A DNA stretch of 64,000 nt from Phyto melanocephala (taxonomy: Eukaryota > Arthropoda > Insecta > Diptera > Rhinophoridae). Below, piece after piece: positions 24,477-37,367 of this stretch (position 1 is its first letter; every line of letters starts with the position of its first letter). Location: positions 130,038,833 to 130,102,832 of the forward strand of contig OW799233.1 in assembly GCA_941918925.1 (NCBI GenBank). Direction: 5' to 3'. The translations under genes and the position numbers were made by a program. The notes under the pieces are model-generated. The model saw only the letters and a list, made by a program, of their open reading frames with translations. It made no database searches and was not told where the DNA came from.

Positions 24477-25456
24477 CAGTGATCGGCTTTGAGTCGTTTT
24501 TTCGACATTCATAGTGAGCCATAAAACTTGAGTATAAGTGCGTATAAATCATTGAAATTTAACTGAGCTGACGTACGCATACCCACAACAACGTTGATTT
24601 ATAAGTAATTAGATCACACAATGAACATAAGTACTACGTCGTACTTATATTTATAGCGTCGCATATTTATATAATTTGCAAGACTACTCACGTTGATTCA
24701 TATTTTTAGGAAACTACTTATCCTCATAGAATGATGCAAGTTGATTTAACAAAAAAAAAACATTAACAGCTCTCAATTGTATCAGGAATAAACAATGTTG
24801 CCAGGTCGAGAGTGCAAGATATTTTTTGGCCGCCAGAAAATTTGCAATGTTACAGTGTGTGATACCCAATTTTTGCAAGTATCACTATTCAATTTTTAAA
24901 TAAATGCAACTAAATATGGCCTATAGGCTAGTTTTGGTTGGCTTCTATAAAAAGAGGTAAACAATAACAGTTGTTTTGTGTTTTTTATTTTCATGTTTAA
25001 GTTTTTTGCAGCAAATTAAAAAACTGCGTTCTTAGGTGCTCACTTAAATTTGAAAGATAATACGCAAAAACAAAATCTCTTAAACTGATATCAAAGCAAG
25101 CACTTTATTTTTGCTTGTTTTTGTATTATTTTGTTAAATTTAAATTGTCAATTTTTTTAACAATCCACAATTATTATGGTGAATGCCAAATTGTAATCTG
25201 GCAAGCCAAACACATAACTTCATAATGAGTATGCGAGTCATACTAGCTTTTTATCGTCTTTTTATTTTGCATGAACGACAATAGCAATCAACTAAGTCAT
25301 ACATGTTGATGAATATGAGTACTTTAAGTACATTTTATTTAAAAGTGCGTATAAGTAGTGAAGACTTTTCAATAAGTTTGAATGCGTATAAATCAACGAA
25401 ATAATGAATAATGATTCAAGTTGACTTACTTCATTAGTATTCGTTGCAGATCTCTG
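24477..25456. mobile_element. hAT-like TIR element C
   Basis: 980 bp with ends CAGTGATCGGC and, in reverse complement, CAGAGATCTGC. It is flanked by the exact 8-bp duplication GTCGACAC (24469-24476 and 25457-25464). Subterminal sequences such as CGAATACTAATGAAGTAAG recur inverted in the Elongin B intron (42946-43372). No transposase frame is present. Confidence 0.8.
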
Positions 25457-25464
25457 GTCGACAC

Positions 25465-27745
25465 AAGAACGTTTGGGTCGAAAGCTAACATTGACTAAGA
25501 TCACTTTTTTTGCAGCAGAAACCTCTCCAACCATTCCTTCATTAAAACACTGTTTGAACTAAGTTTTTGTTATAAAAAATACACATATATTTATGTAGTC
25601 GTAAGTACTATTCCATTTATTATTATATTCTTATTAAGTTATCTATTAACATGAATATATGTATACTAACCCTTAAGTAATAGTGCAAAGAAAAAATAAT
25701 ATAACTAATTTAATCTTATATTTTAAATTTATTTTTTTTATTTTTTATTTTTTTTTCCAGTGTACTATAGACACAGACCAAAGGAAACATTCTTCAGTCG
25801 GATTTGTTGAAATGCTTTGCATATGAATTGTATTGAAAATATTTTTTCTATTTTTTTAATCTTCTCCCTCCGAATAATAACAAACCACCCAAAAAGCATA
25901 GATAATGTAAATAGTAGTAAAAGAAAGCTATTTGTACATAAGAAATAGAAGTTCAGTATGATGATGATAAATAAGTTCTTATGTTCCACTCTAAAGGATA
26001 ACAATATCAAATAAATAATGTATTGTAAATGTCAAAACTATTTTTTAATAAAGCTCTTTGCTCTTCTTACTGTCATCATTTAACTTCTGAAGAATTCAAC
26101 TTTTTTTTTCTTTTTTTTCGTTTAAATATTTTGTTCATCTTTAAAGGACAAATACATATGTCAATTTTGGGGAAAAAAATCATTTGATTTCATTTAGGAT
26201 ATTTGGTCGAGAGAATAAATTGTGTAGTGTTCGTATGCGTCAAAAAAAAATAGAACTCTTAATACGAATAATAAATGAAGAAGAAAATAATATATTTATA
26301 AACATCCTAAGTAAACAAAATGTTGAGATGTTAAAATCGAGTTGATATTAGTTATATTAATCCTTTGGTGTTTGTTTCTTTTCTTTTTATTATTACTCCT
26401 CACTCTATTTATTTATTTATTTTGTTTTTTTTTTCATTGAGATTTTATTTTTCATACGTGAGCGAGAATGCAAAGTATACTATTTGGGGAATTTAATATG
26501 TGGTTTCTAAAGCACATAAAGTGGTTGGAGTTTTAATCAAAAAGAATAAAAAATAAACTGAAATATTTAACTTTGAATTGATATGTTGTTGTTTATTTTT
26601 TCTAACCCTACTACATTTACATACATATTTACATGGAGTTATTTTAGAAGTAAGTGAAAAATGTCTATCAATTTGGCAGCTGCCAAAGTAACAGCTGTCA
26701 ACCTTTGACATATTGGCACTACAAATCTTGGAGTTTATTGAAAACATGAAATGTTTAGGGTACAATGTATCCTTTTTGTAATATGGTTGTGAATTTACGA
26801 AATATACAATTGGTGAAATCACATGGTGTCTTAAGTGTCAAAATGTCATAATCTTTTAAAAAAATTTTAAATGGCTACATTACTACATTAATGTGAACTG
26901 TTTTGGGAATTTATGACATTATGAAAATAAGACCCTTAGAACACCTTGTGAATACAAAAAAATATTCATTTTCATTAAAAAAAATAATATTATACCTTGA
27001 GATTTTTTTGTGGCAATCTCTAGCACGCAAAGTTGCAAAAAAACCAAGAAAAAACCTAAATTTTTTATTATAAGAAAATTACAGATTTTGGGATTTGAAT
27101 GTCATGTTCACATATATGCATGTGGCTTATAAAAAACTGCAAAAAACAATACGATTATGTAAAATTAAATTTTTTCCTTCAATATTTAAAGCTAAATCAG
27201 TTAAAACAAAACAGTCATGTTAAAATCAAAAAACCTTATATTTATGTAATATGCTTAAACAAGCTTATTAACAGTAAGGGGGATACTCTAGAACTCGATT
27301 CAATTGTGACGTATTATGAAGTGGTCATTGGACATTTCCGCGCATTTTGCACTGCCTGTGCAGTTTGTTTCACATAAAATATGCAAAATATTCACAAACA
27401 TCTCCTTGACAGAAAACATCTACTACAAAGTTGCTTTGTTGAATCAATTCGTATGAATATGTCTTGAATCAGCAATAGTCTCGAAATTAATCCTGAAAAG
27501 AAAAGCAAAATCGCTTGGAACCTAACTGTAGGTATGTAAATACCAAAATACAACTGCCAAGGTATTATACATACATACAGGTATGTAAGTATATGCAACA
27601 GCAAACTGAAACTTTTATTAAACGCAGCTGGTTTCAAAAACGTATTCCACTCGACCAACTTCGCAATAGTTTTTAAAATATTCTTATAATGATTACAATA
27701 TTATTAATTTGGAAAAATTTATAGGAAGTTAAATAATATAATAAA
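25465..27745. other. Intergenic, no gene seen
   Basis: AT-rich. Between about 27392 and 27650 there are pieces of the CAAGGC MITE family (TTGAATCAATTCGTATGAAT, AGGTATTATACATACATACA), without clean ends. Short frames here have no domains. Confidence 0.45.
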
Positions 27746-28020
27746 CTAGCGGACCCGGCGAACTTCGCCTCGCCCTAATTTTAAGCCCTCAGACAAACTT
27801 TAGAGTAATAATACAGCACAAATATTTAAATTTTCAATATGATTTATTTGAATGTAATCAGTAGAGAGCGATTTGATGAACAATGTTTTTCGATTTCGTT
27901 TTTTCCCATTTTCCGGAGGGATTCTCCTCGAAAATACGAATAACTGACAAAAAATTTTACAGAAATCGGCCTAGCCGAATTACTATACATTTTTTCACCC
28001 TTTTTATTTATATAAGAAGA
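27746..28020 (-). mobile_element. Helitron H8 (reverse)
   Basis: In reverse complement it starts TCTTCTTATATAAATAAAAA after an A and ends GAAGTTCGCCGGGTCCGCTAG before a T. Only 275 bp, non-coding. It includes a FLP-like short block GAAATCGGCCTAGCCG shared in type with other Helitrons here. Confidence 0.65.
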
Positions 28021-28208
28021 TAAACTTGAACTGAAATAAAAAAGATTTCCAAGAAACTTAATTTATTAAAAAAATATACCAAATTATTTCGATTCTGGAC
28101 CGATTTGTCAAAAATACTTTTATCTCCGAATTTTATACATTTTTTCGACTTTTTCTCAAATATTTTTAAAAGTTTGATATTACATACAGGTATGTGTAGA
28201 AACAGGTA

Positions 28209-28446
28209 TCGATGGTCACAAGAAGAAAGGCCCTACCTCGTTTTTTTACAAAATTGTGTCTTAGTGATTCCAATACATATCACACATTGACACAAAAATT
28301 TAACGCAATAATATGAAAAATAACAGTTTTACAAGAAATTTCACAAAAGAATTTCCATTATGATAATACAGTTTCTATTACATTTTTACTTTCTCCTGTA
28401 AAGTTACAATTATTTGAGTGAGGGCCTTTCCACTTGTAACCAACGA
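28209..28446. mobile_element. TA-flanked MITE, family M, copy 2
   Basis: 238 bp with ends TCGATGGTCACAAGAAG / CCACTTGTAACCAACGA and flanking TA. The interior matches copies 1, 3 and 4 (for example TTTCTCCTGTAAAGTTACAA). Confidence 0.8.
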
Positions 28447-28721
28447 TATGCAAGTTTTAACTATTCTTTACTCTTTCTAACTACACAGGGTCTTTTTTAC
28501 AAGGTTTTGATTTAACACGGTTTGAAAATAAACATAAATAAAGTTTTTTACTTTTTTTTTTATTCCATTCAGCACGATTCAAAATCTTGTGTTAGGTTTA
28601 ACTTTTTTTAGGGGAATTCTCTTTTTTTGTGGATACAGCAAATTTACTGGTCAGAACAATTGTAAATAGCACAAATCTAATGCAATTCTCTTTTACTGCT
28701 TACAATCATCTTTATTTGTGA

Positions 28722-29350
28722 CTAGCCAAAACCGGCGCTCGTTGCTACGCCCCTTAATGAATCAAAATGCATTTTTAATTTTAATTGAATATCAAGTGCA
28801 TAAACCTAAAAATTATAATTTTTTTATGGGCGTGGCCCTGCCCACTTTTCTAATCACGAAATTGTAAAGTCAATATGTGTGCAAAGTTTCAGAAAAATCG
28901 GTCCAGTGCAAGTACTTTAAAATGATACCTTTTTTATAGGCGTGGCACTGCCCACTTTTCTAATCACGAAATTGTAAAGTCATGACAGCTCAGTATGTGT
29001 GCAAAGTTTCAGAAAAATCGGTCCAGCGCAAGTACCTCAAAATCATAACTTTTTTTTATGGGCGTGGCTCTGCCCACTTTTCTAATCACGAAATCATAAG
29101 GTCATGATAGCTCAATATGTGTGCAAAGTTTCAGAATAATCGGTCTAGTGAAAGTACCTCAAAATGATACCTTTTTTTAATGGGCGTGGCACTGCCCACT
29201 TTTCTAATGATGAAAGTGTAAAGTCAAGACAGCTCAATATGTTTGCAAACTTTCAGAACATTCGGTCCAGTGCAAGTAGCTAAAACTGATAATGGTAATT
29301 ATGGGCGTGGCCCCGCCCACTTTTTTAATCACGAAATTATAAAGTCAAAA
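28722..29350 (-). mobile_element. Helitron H5 (reverse, 5'-truncated)
   Basis: The CTAG end at 28722 is preceded, in its own orientation, by CGAGCGCCGGTTTTGG. About five palindrome-bearing units of about 120 bp follow, but the TCTATATATATAAAAG start is absent; homology ends near AAAGTCAAAAGTC. Confidence 0.75.
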
Positions 29351-30354
29351 GTCAAAAAAGTGTTTGCTAAAGGAATTTTTTATAGGCAAATTTAATTTTC
29401 CAACGTTACATTAAATTTAATTTTAACGAATTTAGATAAAAGGTAAGCCAAAAAATATTTTATTTATTTATATATTTTTTTGATTTTGTTAAATATTTTA
29501 TGTATCCCTAAAAGAAAATGTTGAAAACTACAAAAACTAAAACGTAAACCCATTACTAGGAAAACCAAAATTGAAATCGCCTTCGAAATGGAGAACGCCC
29601 AACGCTTTTAAACAAAACTATTTGTTGAATCTTCATCATACACTAGAGAATAAACCTGAATAGTTGTTCTTAAGAAATCCTTGCATTTTACTAATTTCAA
29701 TAAGTTTTAGAGATAAAGAACCAATCAACTACTTTGCATAAGATCAATGTCGTTTTTTACACGGGTTTTCCTGGAATCAATTACCGTGTAAAAACAGAAT
29801 TAAGTGTATATTATTTAAATTCAGATTGGCAACTTAGACAGATTCCGTTAAAATGAGAAAAATATGTAAACATTGATTGTATGAAATACATTCATACACA
29901 TGTAGATGTATAAAAGTCATGCGATTAACAGAAAATGGATTTTTGTATAGTACTAACATAAATACTTTAAAAAAACTTGTGGATAAAACTACTGAATCCA
30001 TTGTTCTAGCTTTTCTTATAAAAACTATTTTTAACAAAAATCTGCTAATACCCTTTTGTAAATATTTTAATGAAATAAAAAATTATCAAAATATAAACAA
30101 AAATTGTTTAATTCATAACCCCCGTTGTAATCCAGTAATTTTTTTTCTTTACATGTAGTGGCTAAAACGTATAAAAAAACAGTATAAAAGTATGAATGGA
30201 AGGTAAGAAGTAGTAATGGTTATCTCAGTAGAGGAAATGATATTATTATTATTACAAAATTATAGTTTAAAAGCCATAAAAACCAATTTACTACCAAAGT
30301 ACTTTTAACTCTTGGGTAACTGAGAAACTTTTTCTATAGTTTCAGTGTTACATA
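29351..30354. other. Intergenic, nothing recognised
   Basis: AT-rich. Overlapping short frames on both strands (29834-30158) show no domain and no splice context. Confidence 0.5.
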
Positions 30355-30584
30355 CCGATGGTCACAAGTAGAAAGGCCCCAACTCGTATTTTTTACGAAA
30401 TTGAGTTTTTTTTGGAGAAATACACCACAAATACACCTCAACACAAATATTTAAGGCAATATTATCAGAAATAACAATTTTACAAAAGAAGTTTATAATA
30501 ATGCAGTTTCATTTACGATTTTGCCTTCTACTCCTGTAAACTTACAATTGTTTGAGTTAGGGCCTTTCTACTTGTGACCATCGA
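30355..30584. mobile_element. TA-flanked MITE, family M, copy 3
   Basis: 230 bp with ends CCGATGGTCACAAGTAGAA / TTCTACTTGTGACCATCGA and flanking TA. The terminal repeats match over more than 20 bp, so this is one of the best-preserved copies. Confidence 0.85.
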
Positions 30585-30879
30585 TACATACTTTTAAAAA
30601 ACGTTCTATACGCATACATATATATTTATATGCATTTCATTAATTTGTAAAACAGGTAACCCTCCTATATAACGGTTTTCTTAAACTAGATTTTACACTA
30701 ATAAGAGTTTAAAATTACTACAACAACCCTTTTAAAACAAAGTGCTTTTGTGACAACATAACTTTTAATAAAAGATGTTTTTATAGAGGAATAATTTTTA
30801 AAAGGAATTATACAACGATAAATTTTTTTAATTGACATGGAATTTACTTTAACCAAAAGATAATCTTCTGGCATGTGAC

Positions 30880-31240
30880 CGTCACGGCTGGCTTAACTGT
30901 AGTCTAATCTGGAGGCCAAATTTTCGATGACTTTTTTTAACTTTTGTGGCTGCATATTGGCAACAACGCGGCGAATGCTGTCCTCCCTTTGAAAAAATAA
31001 ATACGATCTTGGAGGCCATTTTACGGTTCCGAAAACGTTTTATTCAATAAATCAATTGTGGCATGAGCTGTGTGGACATGTTGTTCAGTCGTGTTAAAAC
31101 CAAAGCTTCTGAGCATCATGGTTATCAAATTTATGAACGCAAAGGTCAGTAATCATCGGTGTATAGCAGTTACTACTGACTATAACGTTCTGACCAGCAT
31201 CGATTTTTAAGAAGTACGGACCAGTGATTTCACTGGATGA
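30880..31240 (-). pseudogene. Mariner-type transposase relic
   Basis: The reverse strand reads HVHTAHATIDLLNKTF (compare ATCHTA...TIDLL), then after a stop NGLQDRIYF and AFAALLPICSH in disrupted frames. This parallels the region around and after the second catalytic Asp of mariner transposases. The Asp itself is lost. Boundaries are approximate. Confidence 0.5.
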
Positions 31241-32093
31241 AACGGAGTTTCAACACTCACTTGCTGTTTATCATCACTTCAAATACGTCAGTTTTTTTAT
31301 TGATCGCTAAACAAATTTCTCTTTTGAAAATCGGAATCAACGGCAATCTTATTTTGGAACCATTCACCTACTCTACACCATGCTATTTATGCGCCAGTCT
31401 ATTCATGTTGAAATGTCAAACCGAACTAAGCATAAATCACTTGACAGCTGACAAAATGGCCGCTAGTTAAAAATGTACTGCCAAATTAAAATTCTATGAC
31501 TCTATGAAAAAACACCCGATATGTGTATATTTGTTATTCTAAACATGACATTATGCATTATCAACTTACGATATATCTATGTATGCAAATTTTATAATTT
31601 TACTTTTTAATTGGAAAAATAACCGAAATTTTCCAGACTTAATACATCAAAGAATCATATTATTTTAAAACCTGTAATCGAATTTGTTATACTTAAGTAA
31701 AAAGTCCACCAAATATCATCTCTTATGGTTGGCCAATAACCGCTAACCTTCTTAAACTTACTACCTTTGTTTATAAAAGTTTAAACAAATAACAGATATT
31801 AGCTTAAATAAGTTAAAAAGTTTCTGGATCTTATTTTATTCTGGATTTTGCTGTGTACTTTGGACATTTTTCCTATTTATCCTCTTTATAAAGAACTATG
31901 CTTACGCTTCTCCACTAGGAAGAACATGTAAAATATGTAATGGTTGCTATACTTTCAAAGATTTGTATGTAACTGATAATTTTTGTTTTTTATAGTTTTT
32001 GATGGTTTTTAAACCATAGAACTTAAATAAAAAAAACGTTATTTAACATTTTATATGAAAGTTTTGGATTGCCTTTTTTCTCTTTCTTTCTAA
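31241..32093. other. Intergenic, nothing recognised
   Basis: The 77-residue plus frame at 31237-31470 has no recognisable domain. No repeat ends were resolved. Confidence 0.45.
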
Positions 32094-32745
32094 CTAGCTA
32101 ATACCCGGTGTGCTTCGCCTCCCAAATTTTAGTATTTAATTCATATGGGAGGTGCCACGCCCACTATTGTTAATGCACCCATTTTTTCCATAAATGTTTA
32201 TTTAAATATCAAAGTTGCTTTTGCAAAAATTTAGTACTATAATCGATATCGTTTTCCAGATATACGAATTTTAGTATTTAAGTCATATGGTAGGTGCCAC
32301 GCCCACTATTTAAATTGCACCAATTTCTTGCCTAAATGTTCATTTGGGTGTCAAAGTTGCTCTTGCAAAATTTTACTACTCTAATCGATATCGTTTTCCA
32401 AATATACGAATTTTAGTATTTAACTCATGTGGCCACGCCTACTATTGCAAGTCCGCCCATTTTTTACACAAATGTTCGTGTGGATGTCAAAGTTTACCGT
32501 ACTAAATTTCAAGACTCTAGCTGCATTAACTTTCGTGATATATAATATTTAATACTTATTCTTTAATAGGGCGTGGCACCCCGCCCACTTACAATTTCGA
32601 ACCAAAGTATAGCCTATAGTTTCTTCCAGACATACAGAAGGATTCTGAGAAAATTTCAAGGAAATCGGTCCAGCCGTTTAACCGTCTATACAGCACAAAC
32701 AAACATACAAACGTACAAACACACATTGATTTTTATATTTATAGA
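32094..32745 (-). mobile_element. Helitron H6 (reverse), second array family
   Basis: In reverse complement it starts TCTATAAATATAAAAATCAA after an A and ends AGCACACCGGGTATTAGCTAG before a T. The interior has repeated units of about 120-155 bp containing AGTGGGCGTGGC, TAAATACTAAAATTCGTATA and GCAACTTTGA. Same family as H7, which lies 406 bp away in the opposite orientation. Confidence 0.8.
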
Positions 32746-33151
32746 TAAATCACAAGTTTTTCATATTGTTCTAGCTTTTTGCCTCATATAATACGGATTC
32801 GCACAACACACCATTTTTAAGGAGCGCATGCATCTACCGTGTTATAAGAGTATTACCTGTAAAATAAAAATTATGGTTGACAAGAATGTTTGAAAAAACA
32901 ACAAGAGTGACTTCCTACAAACCACTTAACACACCCCACAAACCCACTAGCACATATCCCATACAAATACTTAAACATACATACATAGATATACATTTTA
33001 CTTAACGCAAACAGTCAGATATTTTCCTGTCCAATCTAGCGATATTAAAAGCTGTTTAGCGGGCAATAATACGTTTCAGTGAGAAATCTAGCAATTTTTG
33101 CTGAACCAGCCTCAAAGTAATATTTTTTATAAGTGAATATAAAACTTCATA
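32746..33151. other. Spacer between inverted Helitrons H6 and H7
   Basis: About 400 bp of AT-rich DNA with no recognised feature. Confidence 0.5.
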
Positions 33152-33937
33152 TCTATATATATAAAAATCAATGTGTGTTTGTATGTTTGTATGTTTATAT
33201 GTTTGTATGTTTGTTTGTGCTTTATAGACGGTTAAACGGCTGGACCGATTTCCTTGAAATTTTCACATAATCTTTCTGTATGCCTGGAAGGAACTATAGG
33301 CTATACTTTGGTTTGAAATTGTAAGTGGGCGTATTAAATATTATATATCACGAAAGTTAATGCAGCTAGAGTCTTCAAATTAAGTACGATAAACTTTGAC
33401 ATCCACACGAACATTTGGGTAGAAAATGGGCGTACTTGCAATAGTAGGCGTGGCCACATGAATTAAATACTAAAATTCGTATATTTGGAAAATGATATCG
33501 ATTAGAGTAGTAAAATTTTGCAAGAGCAACTTTGACACCCAAATGGACATTTAGGCAAGAAATGGGTGCATTATAAATAGTGGGCGTGGCACCTACCATA
33601 TGAATTAAATACTAAAATTCGTATATCTGGAAAACGATATCGATTATAGTACTAAAATTTTGCAAAAGCAACTTTGATATTTAAGTAAACATTTATGGAA
33701 AAAATGGGTGCATTAACAATAGTGGGCGTGGCACCTACCATATGAATTAAATACTAAAATTCGTATATCTGGAAAACGATATCGAGTAGAGTACTAAAAT
33801 TTTGCAAAAGCAACTTTGATATTCAAATAAACATTTATGGAAAAAAAATGGGTGCATTAACAATAGTGGGCGTGGCACCTGCCATATGAATTAAATACTA
33901 AAATTTGGGGTGGCGAAGCACACCGAGTATTAGCTAG
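33152..33937 (+). mobile_element. Helitron H7, second array family
   Basis: Starts TCTATATATATAAAAATCAA after an A, followed by a GTTTGTATGTTT-type run, and ends AGCACACCGAGTATTAGCTAG before a T. Tandem units of about 140-155 bp are anchored by TAGTGGGCGTGGCACCTACC (near 33580, 33720 and 33865). Confidence 0.85.
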
Positions 33938-34162
33938 TACATATATAAAAACAAAATAAAAATTTGTGGTATTTTCTATGAAGTTTGACGCTTCTCATGA
34001 CATTAGTTTCGAAATTGTAACAACTCCTATGTAACGGAATTTTAGGGCACCTGTAAAGTTCACAAATAATATAAAAAGAAAAATTTAAATTGAAATTACG
34101 TATGTGTGTGGCTTTTTACATTTAGTGTACTACAGGCTTAAGTCTTCATTCTTCCTGTTGTA

Positions 34163-34914
34163 TTTTTATACCCTTCACACAGTGAAAAAGGGTATATATA
34201 GGTTTGTCATTCCGTGTGAAATTTCTACAATTTTCATTTCCGACCCCATAAAGTATATATTTTCTGAAAGCTTATGAATAGGGAAGTCGATTAAGCCCTG
34301 TCAGTCTGTCCGTCTGTCCGTCTGACCGTCTGTCCGTGTGTATGTTGAAATCAACTTTTTGAAGCCCCCCGACATAGGTTGGACCCGGGTAAGGTATTAA
34401 AATATCAGAAATATTCGGGAGTAGATCGGTATTGAAAATCAGAAACATCGGTACATAAACAACTGAGATATGAGCAAAAACCCACGACCACCTCGATTTT
34501 CTTTTCACAAAAACAACATTACAACAACAACATACATACATACAAACGTGTATACTGGTTAGGGAAAACGTGGCATCGAATCCCAGCTGAGCCAAAAAAA
34601 ATTTTTTTTGAATTTTTTTAAAATTTTTTTTTTTAATTTTTTTTTTATTTTTTATTTAATATATTATATATATTTTTATTATTATTTTTTTTTTAATTTT
34701 TTTTTTTAATTTTTTTTTATTTTTTTTTTTGTTTTATATATATTATATATGTATACAATAATTTTTTTTTAAATTTTTTTTTTTAAATTTTTTTTTTATT
34801 TTTTTTTTTTTTTTTTTTTTAACATACATACGTGAATTTACTGTTATTGCATGACTACACGTTGTGAAGGGTATATAAGATTCGGCACGGCCGAATATAG
34901 CGCTTTTACTTGTT
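34163..34914 (+). repeat. mini-me-like repeat R4
   Basis: Complete copy: TTTTATACCCTTCAC head, (TA) box, GTCTGTCC tract at about 34305-34340, GGCATCGAATCCCAGCTGAG near 34571, a T/A homopolymer array of about 240 bp, then GTGAAGGGTATATAAG and the hairpin TTCGGC-ACG-GCCGAA. First of three direct copies. Confidence 0.8.
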
Positions 34915-35355
34915 TATTTATTAATTTGATAAGTACAGTTTTGTTAAGATGAACGATTTATTAAAATGTAAACAACAATAACTATACTTGGTGTTCTTTG
35001 TCTTTAAAAAAAACCTTTTCTTTCTCGAAAATTATATTGGATAGGACTTGTGCAATTTAAATACGTATGAAAGCAAGATTTCTGTTTCCAACAGTAAAAA
35101 AAAATAACGTATTTTACAAAAAGCAGTGCTAGCAAAATATTGAGTAATTTGGTCCTGAGTTTCAAGTATTTATAATTTTCGGGTGCTGAATACGATAAAA
35201 TAATTGATTATTTTTTCATTCAAATATTTTTTTTTTATTATTTAAAGCAACAATTTTCCTCCGCTACTTAAAAATACAACCCTATAATTCATATAATTCG
35301 AAAAATTTTTAAATATATCGTCTAAATTTCTTGATCTTTTTTAATTGATAATATT
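34915..35355. other. Spacer between repeats R4 and R5
   Basis: AT-rich, nothing recognised. Confidence 0.5.
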
Positions 35356-36009
35356 TGTTTATACCCTTCACCTGTGGTGCACAAGGGTATATATAGCTTT
35401 GTCATTCCGTTTGTAATTTCTACAATTTTCATTTCCGACCCCATAAAGTATATATTTTCTGAAAGCTTATGAATAGAGGAGTCGATTAAGCCCTGAACGT
35501 CTGCCCGTCTGTCCGTGTGTTGGTTGAAATCAACTTTTAGAAGCAACTATATGTTCCTCAGATCTGTATATACTATCAATCTCTTGAAAATATCCAGGAA
35601 TAAATCGCTATTGAAATTCAACACAATCGCCCCATAACTTTCTGAGATATGAGCAAAAAACCACGACCACCTCGTTTTTTTTCACAATTACAACAACAAC
35701 ATACCAAACAAACAAAATTACAAAAAAAAATATTAAAAATAAGAAAAAAATAATAAAAAAATAATAAAAAAAACTACAAAAAAAAATTTAAAAAAAAATT
35801 TAAAAAAAATATAAATAATATATTAAATAAAATAAAATAAAATTTTTTTGGCTCAGCTGGGATTCGATGCTACATTTATTCTAACGTGTACGTATGCACG
35901 TATTTTATATGGGATGAATGGTGATACAAACAATTGTTATTGCATGACTACACGTTGTGAAGGGTATATAAGATTCGGCACGGCCGAATATAGCACTGTT
36001 ACTTGTTTT
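35356..36009 (+). repeat. mini-me-like repeat R5
   Basis: Closest to R2 (ACCTGTGGTGCACAA head), with a short GTCTGCCCGTCTGTCC tract, an A-rich array at about 35720-35835, TGGCTCAGCTGGGATTCGAT, and the TTCGGC-ACG-GCCGAA tail hairpin. Confidence 0.8.
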
Positions 36010-36166
36010 ATTTAAGCTTGAGATCAAATTTTTTGTTTTTTTTATATAAATGTATAAAATAAACTGTATACATTAACGGTACAGCCAGATTTCTGGACAA
36101 CATCTGTCAAATAAGCCTTAATTAACCCTAAACTATATTTTATGAATACGGAAGTAATAGTATAAT

Positions 36167-37010
36167 TATACCCTTCACACAGTGAAAAAGGGTATATATA
36201 GGTTTGTCATTCCGTGTGAAATTTCTACAATTTTGATTTCCGACCCCATAAAGTATATATTTTCTGAAAGCTTATGAATAGGGGAGTCGATTAAGCCCTG
36301 TCCGTCTGTCCGTCTGTCCGTGTGTATGTTGAAATCAACTTTTTGAAGCCCCCCGATATCGCTTGGACCCGGGTGAGGTATTAAAATATCAGAAATATTC
36401 GGGAGTAGAACGGTATTGAAAATCAGAAACATCGGTACATAAACAACTGAGATATGAGCAAAAACCCACGACCACCTCGATTTTTTATTCACAAAAACAA
36501 CATAACAACAACAACATAAATACATACAAACATGTATACTGGTTAGAGAAAACGTGGCATCGAATCCCAGCTGAGCCAAAAAAATTTTTTTTTTTATATT
36601 TTTTTAAAAAATTTTTTTTATTTTTTTTTTTTTATTTTTTATTTTAATTTTAATATATTATTTATATTTTTATTATTTTTTTTAAATTTTTTTTTTAAAT
36701 TTTTTTTTTTATTTTTTTTTGTTTTATATGTATTAAATATATTTTAATTATTTTTTTTTTTTAAATTTTTTTTTTTAAATTTTTTTTTTTTAATTTTTTT
36801 TAAATTTTTATTTTTATTTTTTTTTAAACATACATACGTAAATTTATAATTTTACAATGAGATGTTTTATATATGTATGTTTTTTATATGTATGTACGTA
36901 TTTTATATGGGATCAATGGTGATACAAACTACTGTTATTGCATGACTACACGTTGTGAAGGGTATATAAGATTCGGCACGGCCGAATATAGCGCTCTTAC
37001 TTGTTTTAAT
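36167..37010 (+). repeat. mini-me-like repeat R6
   Basis: Nearly identical in plan to R4 (head ACCCTTCACACAGTGAAAAA, GTCCGTCT tract, T/A array of about 250 bp, tail hairpin). It is followed at once by the reverse tail of another copy. Confidence 0.8.
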
Positions 37011-37260
37011 GTCAACAAGTAAAAGTGCTATGTATATTCGGCCGTGCCTACATAGGTTAAAATACCTCATCGTAGCATAGCCTAGATTCCAGATTTAACG
37101 TTATACACTATTTTACTTTATTATTCCGACGCCATCTTTGATTTTGAATTTGCACATAGTTCACGGCAAGGTTAAGACAAAAAATTATCCACCATCTATA
37201 GTTTACTATATTTTACTGGTCAAATCCTTAAATTTTATACCAAAATTTAGGGGCTTGAAG
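37011..37260 (-). repeat. mini-me-like tail, long variant, reverse
   Basis: Begins AACAAGTAAAAGTGCTATG and GGCCGTGCCTA, the reverse complement of an R tail, and continues into the CGACGCCATCTTTGATTTTG interior shared with R3. It abuts R6 tail-to-tail. Confidence 0.6.
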
Positions 37261-37367
37261 GATATACATTTTTGAATACTAGATTTGACCCACATACATA
37301 TAAATATATTTTACGCCTTTTTTAGTTTGTAAATTTAGGAAAAACATTAAAGTAGTTATATTCATAG

